Source: Fibrobacteria bacterium GUT307
GTDB lineage: Bacteria > Fibrobacterota > Fibrobacteria > Fibrobacterales > Fibrobacteraceae
Assembly: GCA_001462235.1 (NCBI GenBank)
Contig: LIUI01000026.1
Location: 1 to 34,255 of the forward strand
Reading direction: 5' to 3'
Length of the DNA stretch: 34,255 bases
Of this stretch, positions 1-10,500 are shown piece after piece. Below the pieces are notes generated by a model, which had not been told where the DNA came from, made no database searches, and saw only the letters and a program-made list of their open reading frames with translations. Made by a program: the position numbers and the translations under genes. How positions within the stretch are numbered: the stretch's first letter is position 1; every line of letters begins with the position of its first letter.

Positions 1-199
1 TTTTAGGGAATTTAGGATTATCGGCTTCAAAAGGCATAACGGCTATGCGTTTGATACCGGTTGTATTTAAGGTTGATGGTCGTTCCACTTCCACTGGAAT
101 TTTGGTAGGACCACAACCTGTGAGCATTAAAACCAATAACACGAACAGTGTTATAGTTTTTCCATTAGCAGTTAATTCTGCAGTTATTGATCTATTCAT
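1..199 (-). CDS. Lipoprotein N-terminus, truncated by the window edge; CsgG/LpoB-like start
   Basis: Reverse-strand translation from ATG at 199 gives MNRSITAELTANGKTITLFVLLVLMLTGCGPTKIPVEVERPSTLNTTGIKRIAVMPFEADNPKFPK. It has a lipobox (LTGC), an 'RIAVMPFE' segment typical of CsgG-like lipoproteins, and a strong SD (AGGAGGTTAT) directly upstream. It is absent from the ORF track because it runs off the window. Confidence 0.75.
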   Translation of the reverse strand, partial: MNRSITAELTANGKTITLFVLLVLMLTGCGPTKIPVEVERPSTLNTTGIKRIAVMPFEADNPKFPK

Positions 200-239
200 A
201 ATAACCTCCTTAGTTTATTGGTATTTGAACTTGCCATAT

Positions 240-1289
240 TCATAAATCTCCCAGAATTTTATCCTTAACACTAGCCCACACTTCCGAAGCAGCAGATCTG
301 AACGCTTTTTCTCCTGCGTTTTCAACGCTCAAACCACCCTCTTTTGGTCCTGTAATGCTTGCGGTAATTTCGTTTGCTTTGGTTTTTGTATTTGTCAAAA
401 TCACATTCACACACGCATTTGCATAGTGAAAATTCTTATTTGCTCTCAAATTGCAAACTTTAGCATCTATTTCAAGAATATAGCCAGCCTTATTTCGATT
501 TTCGGCCACCGCGACATCATTCTCGGAAAGAATTGCCCGCAGATCAGACACTATAATATCTGTACCTGTGATAAAAACGGGCATGGCTTCGAATTTTGCT
601 TTGGCTTTAGTCTTGGCTTTGATTTGCGTTGTCGCAATCTCATTTAAAAGCTCGTTTATTCGCTCACCTTGTGACCGCTCTGTACCATTTTGGGAATCCA
701 CGATTATCAGCAATGACCTGTAATATGCGGTAGAATCAATAACCTTTTTGCTGCCGTCCAATTTTTCAAGAGCTTCTTTTCTTTTATCCAGTTCAAGCAA
801 TTGCTTGGAAAGTTCAATGCCTCGCTGTGCTTCGTTCAAGTAAAATTCTATCCGCGTGGCGTAATAGTCTGCCAAATCAGATTTTCTGACTGCAGCAAAG
901 GCGTAGATAATGTTGTTTCTAGCATCGTGATAAGAGTAAGTCTGGGCTTTGGCTATTTCTGCGCTGGTTGACATCTGTATTTGTTGGGCGTAGTTTTGGT
1001 CTATGGTTTCGCTGCTGTTTTTGCCGCCTTGTTTGCTTGCCATTTTCGTTTGCAAGGTTGAGCTTCCGCTTATGCGGACATTGATGCTTTCTATGAGTTT
1101 TTTTTGGGCTTCTTTTTCTATGCTTTGGTAGGTTTCTGAATTAGGCTGGCCTTTTATGTTATTCCCCGCAAAGCCTGTGTACCATTCCGCATTCGGATAG
1201 CGGGCGGCACGCCAGGATTCTTGAATCCATTGCGGGGGAGGGTTCTGGGCAAGAACGGGCAGGGCGAGGAGTAAAAGGAGCAGGGGCAT
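240..1289 (-). CDS. LPP20-like secreted/envelope protein
   Basis: 349 aa ORF with signal peptide MPLLLLLLALPVLAQ. 'WYTGFAGN...EKEAQKKLIESINVRISGSS' resembles LPP20-family proteins. Same strand as the CsgG-like lipoprotein. Confidence 0.7.
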   Translation of the reverse strand: MPLLLLLLALPVLAQNPPPQWIQESWRAARYPNAEWYTGFAGNNIKGQPNSETYQSIEKEAQKKLIESINVRISGSSTLQTKMASKQGGKNSSETIDQNYAQQIQMSTSAEIAKAQTYSYHDARNNIIYAFAAVRKSDLADYYATRIEFYLNEAQRGIELSKQLLELDKRKEALEKLDGSKKVIDSTAYYRSLLIIVDSQNGTERSQGERINELLNEIATTQIKAKTKAKAKFEAMPVFITGTDIIVSDLRAILSENDVAVAENRNKAGYILEIDAKVCNLRANKNFHYANACVNVILTNTKTKANEITASITGPKEGGLSVENAGEKAFRSAASEVWASVKDKILGDL

Positions 1290-1315
1290 GATTAAACGTT
1301 TAGCTGTTTAGTCTT

Positions 1316-1657
1316 TTACGCTGTTGTAACAGAATTTTCTGGCACAAATGAGGTATTTTTGACCTTCCATTTTTCTAACGCAATTAAGACCCAAAAGGAA
1401 TAAATACCCAAAGTAATGATACAAAGCAACCACCACTTTATCCAGTTTCCAAATAGGCTTACAGCCGAACCATTGAATTGCAACCTACGCCCTTCGATTA
1501 TGGTATGATTAATTTTCCAGCCATAAATCATGCAAACTGCCCATGGAAAACATATACCAAACGTAAACATAGTAATAAGCCAACCAAGAATACTCCAGCC
1601 GATAAGCTGAAGCAATCCACCATCGAAGTACGAATTTTGATCTTCTGCGACGCTCAT
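1316..1657 (-). CDS. DUF898-like small membrane protein
   Basis: 113 aa; 'GLLQLIGWSILGWLITMFTFGICFPWA...HTIIEGRRLQFNGSAVSLFGNWIKWWLLCIITLGIYSFW' is typical of DUF898-like membrane proteins. Confidence 0.7.
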   Translation of the reverse strand: MSVAEDQNSYFDGGLLQLIGWSILGWLITMFTFGICFPWAVCMIYGWKINHTIIEGRRLQFNGSAVSLFGNWIKWWLLCIITLGIYSFWVLIALEKWKVKNTSFVPENSVTTA

Positions 1658-1875
1658 AAAAAACTCCTTTCTCCCGCTAATTCACTCAGCGAACTTTTCG
1701 CTAAATCTTGCTCCAAGACCACAAGACTATCATAAAAAATTCTAATTTCTATATTAGACATACTCGTAAATATAGTAAATTTTTCTGAAAAAAACTAGGA
1801 GGGAATGAAAAAAAGTGATTTTTTCTTTATTTTTATTGAAATTTTGCCTAAATTTCTTAAAAAGGGGTCTTTATA

Positions 1876-2187
1876 GTGTCAAAAATTGACTTTTTAAGCT
1901 TTATGAATAGGCAAAAAATTTCCCAAACGGAACTTGCCGAAGCTTTGGGTGTTCACCAATCTGCCGTTAGCCAATACGTAAGCGGTAAATCCGGTGTGGT
2001 TTTTGACAAAGTGGAAAAACTCGTAGAGTTGGGAATAACTCCGGAAGAACTATTCGGCGAAACTATGGGTAAAAAAATGAGAGATGCCATAATTAGGGAC
2101 TACTTGTCAAAATCTGGAGAAACAACAAATCAAAATCCACTTGAAATAGTTAAGGAAGGTCTAATTGAGATTTTGAGAAGGGTTTGA
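1876..2187 (+). CDS. XRE-family HTH transcriptional regulator
   Basis: 103 aa, GTG start; 'MNRQKISQTELAEALGVHQSAVSQYVSGKSG' is a canonical Cro/C1 HTH. Confidence 0.85.
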   Translation: MSKIDFLSFMNRQKISQTELAEALGVHQSAVSQYVSGKSGVVFDKVEKLVELGITPEELFGETMGKKMRDAIIRDYLSKSGETTNQNPLEIVKEGLIEILRRV

Positions 2188-2318
2188 AACGCTAGAAATC
2201 CCACAAAGCAAATTTTTCTATATTTGTAAATTGAAAATGAGGTTTTCAATATGCAAAGATATATTAGAATCCCTTGCTGGCAGGGTAGGCTTTATTGAAC
2301 AAAAACGACACATAACAC

Positions 2319-2347
2319 TTGACAAGTGTTTAAATTTTTGCTATATT
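2319..2347 (+). promoter_or_regulatory. Sigma70-type promoter for tRNA-Phe
   Basis: TTGACA (2319-2324), 17 nt spacer, TATATT (2342-2347); tRNA starts 10 nt after the -10 box. Confidence 0.85.
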
Positions 2348-2356
2348 TACCTATAT

Positions 2357-2429
<73 letters not shown>

Positions 2430-2457
2430 CTAAAGGCCACTAGAAATTCGGGGTATT

Positions 2458-3798
2458 TTATATTCCTCTTACCATGATTTTTGAATTTCTGTTCTGGTTG
2501 TATTTTTCCATTTTTAATTTTGGCAGGTCTTCCAGAGAGCCATCCTTGAAGCCTAGGGTGTAGAACCAGTCGGAGGCTTGGGTTGTTAAAAGAAAGAGTT
2601 TCTTTGCTTTTAATTTTTTTGCCTTCTCTATCAAAAAATTCACAACAGCTTCGCCTATGCCGGCATCTTTATAATTTGCGTCAACGGCAATGGCCGCAAT
2701 TTCGTAGCTATGATTTTCAAAGGCGTGCAATGCGCCGCAACCGTGGATAGCATTATCCACAGCGTAAACTACATAGTCGCTTAGTTTTTCTTCAATGTCT
2801 TCTTGGCTTCTTGCAAGCAAAAGCCCGCGTTCCACATAATTCTGCATAATGCCGAGCATATCCGGAATATCCTCAATGATTGCGGTACGCAAGTTCAAAT
2901 AATCATTTGCATAAACCATAGTTCCATTGCCTCGGCTGGAGAACACTTCTTGCAAAATGCTTCCCTGCCATATACCGTGAACCAAATGAATTCTCTTTAC
3001 CCCTGCACGGCAGGCTTTTATGGCATTTTCCAGATAGTCGCGTTGCGCAAAGGGCAGTTGCGGATTTAATTCCAGAATTTCTGTGGCTTGGCTAATGTCT
3101 AGCGCAGAGATTAAGCCGTGGTTGGAGAGTTCCAATTTCTTTGTAAATTTGCCACGCACAAGCCCTTCGGTTTTTATTCCTCCTTCTTCCCCTATAAAAA
3201 ATAATTTCCCAACGGAAAGATAGCGGCTGAATTCGGTTGCAAGCTCTGTGCTGGAAATGTTGTAAGCATGCCCAAGTTTGTTCCAGCCAATGGGCGGCAA
3301 AATAGGGATAAACCCCTCTTGCAGGAGCTTTTCTATAATGGTTTTTTCAATGCGTTCTATCTTCCCGGTTTGCATATAATCTACGCCGTTTATAACGCCT
3401 AAACTCCGTGCCTGCACCCAATTCCCCTGAATGCCGTTAATTCCGTTTGCCGTTAAATGAGAGAGTATGCGTTGTGCCGCCCCTAGCGATGCCTGCTCTG
3501 CCAAAGGCAATGCTTCTTGCGAGGTTAAGCGAATTCCATTTTGGAAAACGGATTGCAACCCATAAGCATCGAGTTGGCGGTCTATGCTATTCCTTGTGCC
3601 CGGCACTATCAAGATTTTTATGCCCACGCTATGCAACTGCGCAATATCACGCACAAGCACCGGAAATGCCGGGTTATCCAGAAGAGAATCTTCAATTTTT
3701 AATATGAACAACTGCCCTTTGAACCTAGAAATGTAAGAAAACACTTCCCTGATTGAACTTGCAAGGGCATTGTTAAAATGATTATTTGCTACAGGCAT
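2458..3798 (-). CDS. argA: Amino-acid N-acetyltransferase (N-acetylglutamate synthase)
   Basis: 446 aa with N-terminal amino-acid kinase-like domain and C-terminal GNAT domain ('DAGIGEAVVNFLIEKAKKLKAKKLFLLTTQASDWFYTLGF'). Confidence 0.88.
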   Translation of the reverse strand: MPVANNHFNNALASSIREVFSYISRFKGQLFILKIEDSLLDNPAFPVLVRDIAQLHSVGIKILIVPGTRNSIDRQLDAYGLQSVFQNGIRLTSQEALPLAEQASLGAAQRILSHLTANGINGIQGNWVQARSLGVINGVDYMQTGKIERIEKTIIEKLLQEGFIPILPPIGWNKLGHAYNISSTELATEFSRYLSVGKLFFIGEEGGIKTEGLVRGKFTKKLELSNHGLISALDISQATEILELNPQLPFAQRDYLENAIKACRAGVKRIHLVHGIWQGSILQEVFSSRGNGTMVYANDYLNLRTAIIEDIPDMLGIMQNYVERGLLLARSQEDIEEKLSDYVVYAVDNAIHGCGALHAFENHSYEIAAIAVDANYKDAGIGEAVVNFLIEKAKKLKAKKLFLLTTQASDWFYTLGFKDGSLEDLPKLKMEKYNQNRNSKIMVRGI

Positions 3799-3808
3799 AG
3801 AAGGAAGG

Positions 3809-3822
3809 TAGAAAATTTTCTA
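3809..3822. promoter_or_regulatory. Perfect palindrome TAGAAAATTTTCTA at the centre of the divergent argA/secA promoter region
   Basis: Read directly; on each strand it continues into a -10-like hexamer (TATATT towards secA, TACCTT towards argA). Confidence 0.65.
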
Positions 3823-3856
3823 TATTACCGCCTCACATCATTCCCAACGGATAACA

Positions 3857-6637
3857 ATGAGCATACTAGATAAATTGCTTTATAAAATGTTTGGCACGCC
3901 TCATGCGAGAAAAGTTAAACGCTTGCAGCCAACGCTTGACGCTATTAGCGCAAAACTCGCAGAATGTCAAAAATTGAACGATTCCGAACTCGCTGCAAAA
4001 ACCGCAGAGTTCAAAGAACGCCTAAATAAGGGGCAAACTCTGGAAGACATTAAAGCAGAAGCCTTTGCTGTTAGCCAAGAAGCCTGCGATAGGCGGCTCG
4101 GTATCTTTAATGTATTTGACCCCCAGTATGAATTTGATTTTTCAAAACTTTCTGCTGCACGGCAAAAAGAAGCAGAGGCGGCAAAAGAGCTTTTGGCAAA
4201 CGGAACATCTGAATGGGAAGTTCACCTCTCGGCAGATTTTTATGCGGAAATTCGCGAACTCTATCCGGAATCCGTAAAACCTTTTAGAATGATGCCCTTC
4301 CCTGTGCAAATAATAGGCGGCTTAATTTTACACGAAGGCGCAATCGCAGAAATGGCAACCGGCGAAGGTAAAACCTTGGCGGCGGCTTGCCCGGTGTACT
4401 TAAACGCACTCTCCGGCGATGGTGTTCATGTGGTAACCGTGAACGATTACTTGGCGGGGCGCGATGCCAAAAATATGGGCAGGGTTTATAAATTTCTGGG
4501 CTTGCAGGTAGGCTTAATAGTTCATGGCTTAGACAACGAACAACGCAGAACCAGCTATAACTCCGATGTTGTTTACGGAACAAACAACGAATTTGGCTTT
4601 GACTATTTACGCGACAATATGGCAATCCAAAAAGAAGACCTTGTGCAAAGGGTTCTAAATTTTTGCATAGTGGACGAAGTGGATTCCATTTTAATAGACG
4701 AAGCCCGCACTCCACTTATCATTTCTGGAGCGGCAGAAGATGCAACAGATAAATACCGCAAAGCAAACGACTTAATAAAACGCCTTAAAAGAGATGATGA
4801 CTATACCATAGACGAAAAGCACAAGAATGTGCAAATCACAGAAAAAGGCGTAAATAGTATTGAATCAATAATGGGCATAAAAGGGCTTTACGGGGAACAC
4901 GCAGACTGGGTGCATTATATTTTGCAGGCAATAAAAGCACACAATGTTTTTGTAAAAGATGTTGACTACATTGTCCGGGATAGCGAAATTGTAATTGTGG
5001 ACGAAAACACAGGCCGCCTTATGGAAGGGCGCCGCTACTCCGAGGGCATTCACCAATCCATTGAAGCAAAAGAAAATGTGCAAATTCGCAGGGAAAACCA
5101 AACCCTTGCAACAATAACCTTCCAAAACCTGTTCCGCATGTATAAAAAACTCTCCGGCATGACAGGCACAGCAGAAACCGAGGCTACGGAATTTTTGAAA
5201 ATCTACAATATGCCAACTTGGGTTATACCAACGCACAAACCTTGTATTCGCAACGATATGCAAGACCAGATTTACAAAACAGCAGATGCAAAATGGAAAG
5301 CGATTGTAGCAGACATAAAAGAAAGGCACACAAAAGGGCAACCTATTTTGGTTGGAACAATATCGGTAGAAAAATCAGAAAAACTTTCCAAATTGCTCCG
5401 CATTGAGGGAATTCCCCACGATGTTTTAAATGCAAAAAACCACGGAAGAGAAGCGGAAATTATCCAGTTTGCAGGCCATAATGGAAAAGTAACCGTTGCC
5501 ACCAATATGGCAGGCCGCGGAACAGATATAGCTCTTGGTCCCGGCGTTATTGAGCTTGGAGGCTTGCACGTTCTTGGCACAGAAAGGCACGAAAGCCGCC
5601 GCATAGATAACCAACTCCGAGGCCGCTCCGGCAGGCAAGGAGACCCAGGCTCTTCGCAATATTATTTATCTCTAGATGACGATTTAATGCGAATTTTTGG
5701 CGGCGATAATGTTAAAAGAATAATGGACAGATTTGGATTCAAGGACGACGATGTAATTGAGCATCCTTGGGTTACAAAGAGTGTTCGCAACGCACAGCGC
5801 CGCATTGAAGGGCAAAATTTTGATGCACGTAAACATCTGCTAGATTACGATAACGTTATGAACGAGCAAAGAAAGGTTATCTATTCCTTGCGCCGTAGCA
5901 TCCTTATGGGCGAAGACATCAAAAACGAAATTTCAAACCGCATAGAAGACGCCGCAGACATAAAGGTGAGCAAATACGTTGTAGCAAATTCCTACCCGGA
6001 AACCTGGGATATGGAAGGCTTAGAAACAGACCTAAAAAGAAGCATGGGTCTTGACTATAAACCCGAACCTGAAAAACTCGCAGGCATGAGCGCAGAGCAG
6101 GTTTTAGACGATGTTATTAAACTGTATCAAGAACGCTATGCAAAATTAGCTTTAATGCTTCCTCCGGATGCACTCTCCGGCTTTGAGCGCACAGTTCTTT
6201 TGCACTGCATAGATTCGCAATGGAAAGAGCATCTTTACGGAATGGACCATTTGCGGGAAGCAACTCGCTTCCACGGCTATGCGCAAAGAGACCCGCTCAT
6301 TGTGTATAAAGGCGAAGGTTTTAAGATGTTTCAAGAATGTTTGGAAAACATAGCTTCTAACACTATTGCTGGAATTTTAAATGCACGTGTTGAAGTAAGC
6401 GGGCAATCCGTTCCAATCGCATCAGTTCCAACTCCGCAAAAACCAACCATGACTTTTGAAAACAGAAGTGACTCCGGCGAAACAACTCCTCCTTCTGGCA
6501 TCAATGTTCCGCTTAGGCAGCAGCAACGTCCGGTTTCAAAACCAGCTCCCGTTGTAAATAAAACGCAAAAGGTTGGCCGTAATGACCCCTGCCCCTGTGG
6601 CAGCGGAAAAAAGTTTAAGCAGTGCCACGGGCCTTGA
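3857..6637 (+). CDS. secA: Protein translocase subunit SecA with C-terminal SEC-C zinc motif
   Basis: 926 aa; '[20 protein letters not shown]', '[20 protein letters not shown]', '[13 protein letters not shown]', C-terminal '[21 protein letters not shown]'. Confidence 0.98.
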   Translation: MSILDKLLYKMFGTPHARKVKRLQPTLDAISAKLAECQKLNDSELAAKTAEFKERLNKGQTLEDIKAEAFAVSQEACDRRLGIFNVFDPQYEFDFSKLSAARQKEAEAAKELLANGTSEWEVHLSADFYAEIRELYPESVKPFRMMPFPVQIIGGLILHEGAIAEMATGEGKTLAAACPVYLNALSGDGVHVVTVNDYLAGRDAKNMGRVYKFLGLQVGLIVHGLDNEQRRTSYNSDVVYGTNNEFGFDYLRDNMAIQKEDLVQRVLNFCIVDEVDSILIDEARTPLIISGAAEDATDKYRKANDLIKRLKRDDDYTIDEKHKNVQITEKGVNSIESIMGIKGLYGEHADWVHYILQAIKAHNVFVKDVDYIVRDSEIVIVDENTGRLMEGRRYSEGIHQSIEAKENVQIRRENQTLATITFQNLFRMYKKLSGMTGTAETEATEFLKIYNMPTWVIPTHKPCIRNDMQDQIYKTADAKWKAIVADIKERHTKGQPILVGTISVEKSEKLSKLLRIEGIPHDVLNAKNHGREAEIIQFAGHNGKVTVATNMAGRGTDIALGPGVIELGGLHVLGTERHESRRIDNQLRGRSGRQGDPGSSQYYLSLDDDLMRIFGGDNVKRIMDRFGFKDDDVIEHPWVTKSVRNAQRRIEGQNFDARKHLLDYDNVMNEQRKVIYSLRRSILMGEDIKNEISNRIEDAADIKVSKYVVANSYPETWDMEGLETDLKRSMGLDYKPEPEKLAGMSAEQVLDDVIKLYQERYAKLALMLPPDALSGFERTVLLHCIDSQWKEHLYGMDHLREATRFHGYAQRDPLIVYKGEGFKMFQECLENIASNTIAGILNARVEVSGQSVPIASVPTPQKPTMTFENRSDSGETTPPSGINVPLRQQQRPVSKPAPVVNKTQKVGRNDPCPCGSGKKFKQCHGP

Positions 6638-7550
6638 GCAATCTGTCGTTTATCGCATTGCCCAAACCTGCTTTGGGCAATAGCGTTGCAAAAATTTTGC
6701 TGAGTTTGCATGAATCAAGTTTATGCAGCATACCGTATAAATTAACTGCCGCCTCTATAGGGTTCCCATTTTCCGATAAATTCAAAATTTTCGCAAATCT
6801 GCTTGAATTCTCCGGCAATTTTCCAAAAGCCAGCAATCCCGAATTTGGCGGAATCTCGTTTGGCAATTCAAGGCACAAAGGAGTATTTGGGCTATAATGT
6901 TTTTCCAATAAACCTGGTGAGATTAAATTCCCCTCTTTTAGAGGGGTGGCAGCAAAGCTGACGGGGTGTCCTATCATTTCCATTGCTACCCCCCCGGGTC
7001 TGTATATTATAGGCGTTTCATTTTCAAAACCTATAACGGTGCTCTCAATGCCAACCTCACAGGCACCCCCATCAACAATACCATCTATCCGCCCCCCCAG
7101 TTGCTCAAAAACGTGTTCTGCGCTTGTTGGGCTTAGGTGCTGAAACATATTTGCGCTTGGAGCCGCAAGAGGAAAACCGGCGAGTTTAATTATATCTCTA
7201 GCTATTTGTTTTTTAGGCATTCTAACGGCAACAGTTGAAAGCCCGCCTGTGGTTAAATTTGGAACTTTGTCTTTTTTTGGCAAAACTAGCGTTAGAGGGC
7301 CGGGCCAAAACTTTTCTGCGAGTATTTTTGCATTTTTCGGTATTTCTGCCACTAATTCCTCAATTTCGCCAAATTCCGCTATGTGTACAATCAAAGGGTC
7401 AAAAAAAGGGCGCTCTTTTGCTGCAAAAATCTTAGCAACGGCGGTTTCATCAAAGGCATTGCCGGCAAGCCCGTAAACCGTTTCCGTTGGGATAGCTACT
7501 ATTCCGCCTCCCTTTAAGATTTCTGCGGCTTTGTTAATTGAAATATACAC
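6615..7550 (-). CDS. sua5: L-threonylcarbamoyladenylate synthase (YrdC + Sua5 domains), GTG start
   Basis: 311 aa; '[43 protein letters not shown]', 'RPGGV', and a C-terminal Sua5 domain starting near '[15 protein letters not shown]'. Confidence 0.92.
   Translation of the reverse strand: MYISINKAAEILKGGGIVAIPTETVYGLAGNAFDETAVAKIFAAKERPFFDPLIVHIAEFGEIEELVAEIPKNAKILAEKFWPGPLTLVLPKKDKVPNLTTGGLSTVAVRMPKKQIARDIIKLAGFPLAAPSANMFQHLSPTSAEHVFEQLGGRIDGIVDGGACEVGIESTVIGFENETPIIYRPGGVAMEMIGHPVSFAATPLKEGNLISPGLLEKHYSPNTPLCLELPNEIPPNSGLLAFGKLPENSSRFAKILNLSENGNPIEAAVNLYGMLHKLDSCKLSKIFATLLPKAGLGNAINDRLLKARGTA
6930..6969. repeat. REP-like palindromic element inside the sua5 coding sequence
   Basis: CCCCTCT-TTT-AGAGGGG hairpin (6930-6946), then TGG, then CAGC-AAA-GCTG hairpin (6950-6960), then ACGGGGTGT; resembles GC-rich palindromic repeats recalled from other bacterial genomes. 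Confidence 0.5.
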
Positions 7551-7562
7551 GGAATTGCAAGG

Positions 7563-7575
7563 TAGAAAATTTCTA
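7563..7575. promoter_or_regulatory. Palindrome TAGAAAATTTCTA in the 35 bp divergent sua5/VIT-lipoprotein spacer
   Basis: Read directly; flanking -10-like TACCTT (minus) and TATCTT (plus). Confidence 0.6.
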
Positions 7576-7585
7576 TCTTATAATT

Positions 7586-10500
7586 ATGTCCATTCGTTCA
7601 TTGTTCACTCGCACATTCCTGCCGTTTTTGCTCTGCATGTTAAGCGTACTTTTGAACTCCTGTTCTCCGCCAGAAAAGAAAATTGTTCAGCAATATGCAC
7701 AAGAGCAAGCACCTCAAGCACCCTATACTGTCGATACCGTAACCTCAGATACAATTTTGCAACAAGCGCAACTGCCTGTTCTGAAGATTGACAGGAAGGA
7801 AAATCCCGATGTTTATCTGCAATCGCTTGATATTCAAGTAGAAGTAACAGGAAACATCGCTTCCACACGCTACACAATGGTTTTCAAAAACAAAACCGAT
7901 CGCATTTTGGAGGGCGAACTGACTTTTCCATTGCCGGATGGACGCACCGTAACATCTTATGCGTTGGATATTAACGGCAAAATGCGTGATGCTGTGCCTG
8001 TGGAAAAGGCAAAAGCAACACAGGTTTTTGAGGAAATAGAACAAAGGCAGGTGGACCCCGGCTTGCTTGAAAGAGTGGAGGGTAACAATTTCCGCACCCG
8101 CATCTATCCCATTCCTTCAAATGGAATACGCACAATTTCAATTGGCTACGAAGAAGAATTGGCACTTGAACGAGGTTTGCAGTATTACCGCTTGCCTATG
8201 GCTTACCCGGATTCGCTGGAGAAATTCGCTGTAAAAGCAACTGTTTGGAAGAGTAGCCAAAAGCCGCTTGTGCCAGAATCCGATGATGAAATTCGCTTTG
8301 ACATAGCAGGCGAAAATTATGTAGCCTCGCTTGCCCGCGAAAATTATCGCCCTTCCCGTGCATTGATTTTCGCATTGCCGGTCCCAACTGATATTCCCCA
8401 AGTGATGATGCAGCCAGCACAGGGAAGCCACTACTTTTTTGCATCAGTTGCTCCTAAAATGGAAACACGCAAAAAGCAATGGGACAGCGATTTGGCAATA
8501 ATATGGGATGTTTCCCTAAGCGGCTCGCAACGCAATTTGGAACGCGAAATGGAGATACTGGACATTATTTTTGCCGAGAAGAAAAATGCAGATGTCAATC
8601 TTTATCTTTTGAACAATAAATTAAACGGCAAGGGCAAATACAAAGTAGCGAATGGAAATTGGGACGAATTAAAAAATGCTTTGAATACGGCAATATTCGA
8701 CGGCGGCACGGATTTCTCAAAAATAGACTTAAATAATATTGCGGGAAATGAGATATTGTTTTTCTCTGACGGGATTTCCACTTTGAGCGATGCCGATTTC
8801 TTAAAAAATGCCAAGTTGAACCGCCCCGTGCATAGCTTTGTGTCTTCTTCAAAAGCCGATTACAGCACAATGAAATTGATTGCTGGCAAAACGAAAGGCA
8901 AATTTGTTAATATCAATGCTTTGTCTCCGGAAAGATTGAAAACCGAATTGCTGAACGAGACTTTGCAATTTTTAGGCACAGAGCATGGAAATGCTGTTAG
9001 CGAGGTATATCCTAGCATTGCTACGCCAGTTCATGGCAATTTTTCGGTGGCAGGCATTTCAAGCGTAAATGATGCAGAACTGACTTTGCTTTTTGGTTTT
9101 GGCAATAAGGTAGAGAAGCGTATAAAGGTTCAATTAGATGCCAAAAAAGCAGTTGGTCAAGGAAATGTGTATAAGATTTGGGCACAGAAGAAAATCACGG
9201 AGCTTGATTTGAGCTATGAAAAGAACCGCACCGAGCTTGCCGAGCTTGGCCAGCAATTTGGCATTGTTACACGGAACACTTCGCTCATTGTGCTTGAAAC
9301 CATCAGTGACTATGTTCTCTATGGCATTGAACCGCCGGCTACCGAACCCGGACTGCGAACAGAATACCTGCGCAGAGCAAAAGGACGTGAAGACAGGCAA
9401 CAAGATACGGGATACAATCTGCTCAAATATGCGGTAGCCGCCGCCGAAAAAATAAAAATATGGTGGAACACCGATTTTACGTCCAAAAAACCTAAATATC
9501 CAACGCCAGATAATATGGAAAGACCGGTTTCGTTATCTCAGGCCGATACTTCCGCACGGAATAATATCCCTAAGGGCATGAACGTCGAGGCAGTTGATGT
9601 TGTTGGGTGGATGGACAATCCGAGTGCCGATTTTGTTCTTGATCAAGCTACAGAAGGCTCGGGTACTTTACCTGATTTAATGGGCGGTCTTCTTATGAGC
9701 GGGCCTACAGGGAGCAAATCTCAGCCTACCATCACAATTAAACCTATTAAACAAGATAATGATTATTTGAACAAACTCACGGGAAAAACCGCAGATGATT
9801 ATCAAATATATTTAAAATTAAGGAATGATTATGCCAATTCGCCAACTTTTTATTTTGATATGGCAAACTGGTTTTATACGCACAACGATAGGGAAACCGC
9901 GCTTCGCGTACTTACATCCATTGCAGATTTGGAACTTGAAAATGCCTCGCTTTATCGTTTGCTTGGCTATAGGCTCAAAGAATATGGCGAGTATGCATTA
10001 GAGAAGTTTGTTTGCCAAAAGGTGATTGAATGGCGGCCAATGGAACCGCAAAGCTATCGCGACTACGCCTTAGCCCTTGCAGACAACGGAGAGGCACAAG
10101 CGGCACTTGATACGCTCTATTCTACGCTCACAAAATCCTATTCGGAAAACCTTGGCAGACGTAACCTCGGAATAGCAGAAGTTGTGATTATGGAAATAAA
10201 TCATTTAATTGCTAAAAATCCAAGCCTGAATACTTCAAGGATTGACAAACGCCTAATAATAAATATCCCTGTTGATATTCGCGTGGTTATAAACTGGAAT
10301 ATGGACAACACAGATATTGACCTACATGTGAAAGACCCAAACAACGAACAATGCTATTACAGAAAACTCGAAACGAGCATTGGCGGGCGTATAAGCGATG
10401 ATATTACAAGCGGCTATGGACCTGAGCAGTTCCTTTTGAAAAAGGCGGTAAAGGGGAAATATCGAGTTTATGTCAATTATTACGGAGACCGCCAATTTAC

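Noticed and set aside
45-245. Plus-strand 66 aa ORF
   Set aside because: Antisense to the lipoprotein start on the minus strand (1-199), which has a lipobox and SD.
1293-1302. TAAACGTTTA palindrome between two minus-strand genes
   Set aside because: Single 10 nt AT-rich palindrome with no second copy or associated element.
4284-5659. Several antisense ORFs inside secA (143, 158, 110 and 77 aa)
   Set aside because: Low-complexity shadow translations opposite a highly conserved gene; no RBS or domain support.
6989-7098. Two 7 nt C homopolymers inside sua5 as phase-variation tracts
   Set aside because: They encode conserved Gly residues (RPGGV, LGGRIDG) in a housekeeping gene; phase variation is implausible.
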